Shown piece by piece: positions 6,964 through 9,148 of a DNA stretch of 9,148 nucleotides. Position 1 is the stretch's first letter. Each line of letters starts with the position of its first letter. The position numbers and the translations under genes are program-made. The notes beneath the pieces are model-generated. The model was not told the origin of the DNA and made no database searches. It saw only the letters and a list, made by a program, of their open reading frames with translations. Origin of the DNA: an uncultured Streptococcus sp. Lineage in GTDB: Bacteria; Bacillota; Bacilli; Lactobacillales; Streptococcaceae. The stretch covers positions 1 to 9,148 of the forward strand of contig CABREZ010000055.1 in the NCBI GenBank assembly GCA_902470035.1. Reading direction: 5' to 3'.

Positions 6964-6972
6964 TGATATAAT
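6964..6972 (+). promoter_or_regulatory. Extended -10 promoter of pgl
   Basis: TGATATAAT, identical to the fbpA element, 30 nt upstream of the pgl start. The -35 region (TTTTCC at 6944-6949) is poor. A second TATAAT at 6874-6879 has no -35 or TG extension and is less likely. Confidence 0.65.
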
Positions 6973-7002
6973 GGAGCTATCAACAAAGTCGAGGTGCATG
7001 TG

Positions 7003-8010
7003 ATGCAAGATATTTATTTCGGAACCTATACCAAACGAGAATCTAAAGGAATTTATAAGGCTTCCTTTGATGAGAGAACTGGACAGCTAAGGGATTTGCA
7101 ACTAGTCGCTCAAGAGCCAAATCCAACCTATCTCGCTTTTTCAAAAGCTGGTTTCTTATACAGTGTAGGTGCGGACCAAAATCTTGGTGGCATTGCGAGC
7201 TTTAACCCTGACCACCAGTTGATGAATCACGTCGTCGAGGAAGGCGCCCCCCTCTGCTATGTATCTGTTGACGAGGAACGGGGCTTGGTCTATGGTGCCA
7301 ACTACCACAAGGGACAAGTCCTCTCTTATCGCATCCATGAGGATGGGCATTTGACCTTGGTCGATCAAGCGACTCATCAGGGTTCTGGACCTCACGCAAA
7401 CCAAGCCAGTCCCCATGTTCACTATGCAGATCTCACTCCTGATAAACTGCTCATCACTTGTGATTTAGGTACTGATCAAGTAGTGGTCTACCAAGTCGAT
7501 GATTTTGGGCAACTGATGGAAGCTCAAACCTACCAAACTGCTCCAGGTGCTGGTCCGCGTCATATCATTTTCCATTCTCATTACAAGACAGCTTACCTGA
7601 TTAATGAATTAAACGCCACCATCAATGTCCTTTTCTATGATGGACTTGGCTACTTTGAACATTTCCAAACCATCTCCACTCTACCAGAAGATTATGAAGG
7701 CCAAAAATGGGCTGCTGCTATTCGCCTCTCCGAGGATGGGAGATTCCTCTATGCCTCAAATCGAGCTCATAACTCCATTGCAGTCTATGAAATCTTGGCA
7801 GATGGTAGCCTAGTGCTTCTTGAAATCGTTCCAACCAATGGACTCAATCCACGTGATTTCATTCTTAGTCCAAACCAAGAATATCTTATTGCAGTCCATC
7901 AAGATTCAGACAATGCCACTGTTTTTAAACGCGATAAAGCAAGTGGTAGATTGACTGAATTGAGCCATGATTTCTACGTACCAGAGGCGGTTTGTGTCCT
8001 CTTCAACTAA
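7003..8010 (+). CDS. pgl: 6-phosphogluconolactonase family beta-propeller protein
   Basis: 335 aa, typical of the lactonase (YkgB/Pgl, PF10282) family, a seven-bladed beta-propeller. It probably hydrolyses 6-phosphogluconolactone to 6-phosphogluconate in the oxidative pentose phosphate pathway, in the cytoplasm. Family marks: IYFGTYT...GIY (4-18), GSGPHANQASPHVHYADLTP (127-146), PGAGPRHIIFH (181-191), AYLINELNATI (197-207), RFLYASNRAHNSI (247-259) and GLNPRDFILSP (280-290). The His/Arg pairs in these blocks line the putative active site. The start is the ATG at 7003, with GAGG 8 nt upstream; GTG codons at 6994 and 7000 in the same frame are too close to it. Related lactonase-fold proteins can have other substrates, so the exact reaction is inferred. 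It is not linked to zwf or gnd here. Confidence 0.88.
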   Translation: MQDIYFGTYTKRESKGIYKASFDERTGQLRDLQLVAQEPNPTYLAFSKAGFLYSVGADQNLGGIASFNPDHQLMNHVVEEGAPLCYVSVDEERGLVYGANYHKGQVLSYRIHEDGHLTLVDQATHQGSGPHANQASPHVHYADLTPDKLLITCDLGTDQVVVYQVDDFGQLMEAQTYQTAPGAGPRHIIFHSHYKTAYLINELNATINVLFYDGLGYFEHFQTISTLPEDYEGQKWAAAIRLSEDGRFLYASNRAHNSIAVYEILADGSLVLLEIVPTNGLNPRDFILSPNQEYLIAVHQDSDNATVFKRDKASGRLTELSHDFYVPEAVCVLFN

Positions 8011-8034
8011 CAATCAAAACACTTGCTAGTATGG

Positions 8035-8062
8035 TTGAAAAATGATTAAATAGTGATAAAAT
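8035..8062 (+). promoter_or_regulatory. Promoter of the 61-residue protein gene
   Basis: -35 TTGAAA (8035-8040), a 16-nt spacer and -10 TAAAAT (8057-8062) with a TG extension at 8054-8055. It lies 24 nt after the pgl stop, and no terminator is seen between the two genes. The small gene can therefore be made both from this promoter and by readthrough from pgl. Confidence 0.65.
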
Positions 8063-8085
8063 AAATAGTTTATAGGAGAAACCTC

Positions 8086-8271
8086 ATGAACCCAATGGAT
8101 TTGTTTAACCAAGTCAAAGAAATGATCGAAAAGAAAGATTTCGATGCTGCTAAAAAATTTATCGATGACAACAAGGATAACCTTGGTGACTACTTAGAAC
8201 AAGCGAAAGCTCTTGTTGCTGGAAACGATCTAGTAAGCGGCGCTGTTGATAAAATCAAAGGCTTGTTCTAA
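8086..8271 (+). CDS. Small conserved-type protein of unknown function (61 aa)
   Basis: 61 residues, beginning MNPMDLFNQVKEMIEKKDFD and ending VSGAVDKIKGLF. AGGAG lies 7 nt before the ATG, a promoter lies just upstream and a strong terminator just downstream, so this is a real, separately expressed gene. The protein has no Cys, Trp, Arg or His, and is rich in Lys, Asp, Glu and Ala. It is predicted mostly helical with amphipathic spacing, possibly a three-helix bundle with breaks near DDNKDNLGD (27-35) and AGNDLVSG (45-52). It has no signal peptide or membrane segment. I recall similar short proteins in other streptococci but know of no function. It converges on eno. Confidence 0.82.
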   Translation: MNPMDLFNQVKEMIEKKDFDAAKKFIDDNKDNLGDYLEQAKALVAGNDLVSGAVDKIKGLF

Positions 8272-8280
8272 TAAAACGAT

Positions 8281-8308
8281 TCCTCAACTATCTAGTTGAG
8301 GATTTTTT
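8281..8308 (+). terminator. Terminator of the small protein gene
   Basis: TCCTCAACTA, 2-nt loop, TAGTTGAGGA, then TTTTTT: a perfect 10-bp stem (about 9 bp usable around a tetraloop), 9 nt after the stop codon. Confidence 0.9.
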
Positions 8309-8322
8309 CTTGGCTCAATAGC

Positions 8323-8356
8323 AAAAAAATCCTTGAGAAAGCTCAAGGATTTTTTT
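8323..8356. terminator. Two-way terminator between the small gene and eno
   Basis: AAAAAAATCCTTGAG, loop AAAG, CTCAAGGATTTTTTT: a perfect 15-bp inverted repeat with A and T flanks. Read from the minus strand it is the terminator of eno, 15 nt past its stop. Read from the plus strand it backs up the terminator at 8281-8308. Confidence 0.9.
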
Positions 8357-8371
8357 GTCTAGTAAACTAGC

Positions 8372-9148
8372 TTATTTTTTCAAGTTGTAGAATGATTTCA
8401 ATCCACGGTATTCAGCTACTTCACCAAGTTGGTCTTCGATGCGAAGCAATTGGTTGTATTTAGCGATACGGTCTGTACGTGAAAGTGAACCAGTCTTGAT
8501 TTGTCCTGCGTTAGTTGCAACTGCGATGTCAGCGATTGTTGAATCTTCAGTTTCACCTGAACGGTGTGATACAACGGCAGTGTAACCAGCTTCTTTAGCC
8601 ATTTCGATAGCTTCGAAAGTTTCAGTAAGAGTACCGATTTGGTTAACTTTGATAAGGATTGAGTTAGCAGCACCTTCTTCGATACCACGTGAAAGGTAGT
8701 CAGTGTTTGTTACGAAGAAGTCGTCACCAACCAATTGAACTTTACCACCAAGACGTTCAGTAAGAGCTTTCCAACCGTCCCAGTCGTTTTCGTCCATACC
8801 ATCTTCGATAGTGATGATTGGGTATTTGTTTACCAATTCTTCAAGGTAGTCGATTTGTTCAGCAGCAGTGCGGACAGCAGCTCCTTCACCTTCGAATTTA
8901 GTGTAATCGTAAACTTTACGTTCTTTATCGTAGAATTCTGATGATGCACAGTCAAATCCGATAAATACGTCTTTACCTGGAACATAACCAGCAGCTTCGA
9001 TAGCAGCGATGATAGTTTCTACACCATCTTCAGTTCCGTCGAAACGAGGAGCGAATCCACCTTCGTCACCAACGGCAGTTTCAAGACCACGACCTTTAAG
9101 GATTTTCTTAAGTGCGTGGAAGATTTCAGCACCCCAACGAAGAGCTTC
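8372..9148 (-). CDS. eno: Enolase, C-terminal 258 residues (5' part beyond right edge)
   Basis: Converts 2-phosphoglycerate to phosphoenolpyruvate in glycolysis. The 258 residues visible correspond to about 177-434 of a 434-residue streptococcal enolase, and the frame stays open to the edge. Using that numbering: catalytic Glu205 (VGDEGG), Mg ligands Asp242 (GFDCAS), Glu291 (TIEDG) and Asp318 (VGDDFF), and the catalytic Lys in LIKVNQ. FYDKERKVY (248-256) is the internal plasminogen-binding motif of streptococcal surface enolase. The C-terminal Lys-Lys, a second plasminogen-binding site, is also present. No signal peptide is expected; enolase reaches the surface by an unknown route. Codon use is strongly biased to a few codons (GAA, GGT, GCT, CGT), unlike the neighbours, as expected of a very highly expressed gene. 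An ATG/TTG reading from 8836 is internal and not the true start. Confidence 0.98.
   Translation of the reverse strand, partial: EALRWGAEIFHALKKILKGRGLETAVGDEGGFAPRFDGTEDGVETIIAAIEAAGYVPGKDVFIGFDCASSEFYDKERKVYDYTKFEGEGAAVRTAAEQIDYLEELVNKYPIITIEDGMDENDWDGWKALTERLGGKVQLVGDDFFVTNTDYLSRGIEEGAANSILIKVNQIGTLTETFEAIEMAKEAGYTAVVSHRSGETEDSTIADIAVATNAGQIKTGSLSRTDRIAKYNQLLRIEDQLGEVAEYRGLKSFYNLKK

Noticed and set aside
7156..7422. Open frames on the minus strand inside pgl
   Set aside because: They have no ribosome binding site or family signature and follow from the codon use of the well-supported plus-strand gene.
8359..8370. CTAG-TAAA-CTAG inverted repeat just past the eno stop
   Set aside because: The stem is only 4 bp with no T run; eno termination is explained by the 15-bp hairpin next to it.
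1..9148. Mobile element, CRISPR array, phage or toxin-antitoxin system
   Set aside because: No transposase, integrase, regularly spaced repeats, target-site duplications or recognisable toxin/antitoxin pair were seen; all larger genes are housekeeping-type streptococcal genes.

Overview
The window looks like chromosomal DNA of a low-GC Firmicute, almost certainly a Streptococcus and probably an oral viridans-type species. The evidence is a PavA-type FbpA/RqcH protein, an enolase carrying the streptococcal FYDKERKVY plasminogen-binding motif and a C-terminal Lys-Lys, a tryptophan T-box in front of a trpX-type gene, and many extended -10 promoters. This is recognition from the sequence, not a database search. 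I see no mobile element, CRISPR array, rRNA, tRNA or phage gene, and the layout is mostly ordinary core genome.

Left part (1-1860): a divergent pair. On the minus strand, a strong promoter (1674-1702) drives a complete T-box leader with a UGG (Trp) specifier and a T-box-controlled terminator. After it come a 9-codon mini-ORF with a good ribosome binding site, trpX (tryptophan/tyrosine-type ABC substrate-binding protein), and the start of a ParB/Srx-fold-like gene that runs off the left edge. The permease and ATPase genes that usually follow trpX are not next to it here. On the plus strand, 1860-3521 encodes the ribosome-quality-control/adhesin protein FbpA (RqcH, PavA).

Middle (3522-6846): fbpA converges on budA (alpha-acetolactate decarboxylase), and one two-way terminator serves both. 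budA has its own extended -10 promoter. Upstream of it lies a separate minus-strand operon of an AI-2E/PerM-family membrane protein and a TPR-repeat protein. Their reading frames overlap by 11 nt, and the operon ends at a hairpin terminator just before the budA promoter.

Right part (6847-9148): a divergent intergenic region leads to pgl (beta-propeller 6-phosphogluconolactonase family) on the plus strand. Next is a 61-residue protein gene with its own promoter and terminator. The 3' part of eno (enolase, minus strand) ends the window. The small gene and eno converge on two hairpin terminators. Metabolically the window holds a glycolytic gene (eno), a probable oxidative pentose phosphate gene (pgl) and an acetoin-branch gene (budA), but they are in separate transcription units.

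For most genes the longest open frame starts too early. Ribosome binding site positions support downstream starts for trpX, fbpA, budA, the TPR gene, the AI-2E gene and pgl. The least explained items are the truncated gene downstream of trpX, the Trp-codon mini-ORF after the T-box, and the 61-residue protein next to eno.
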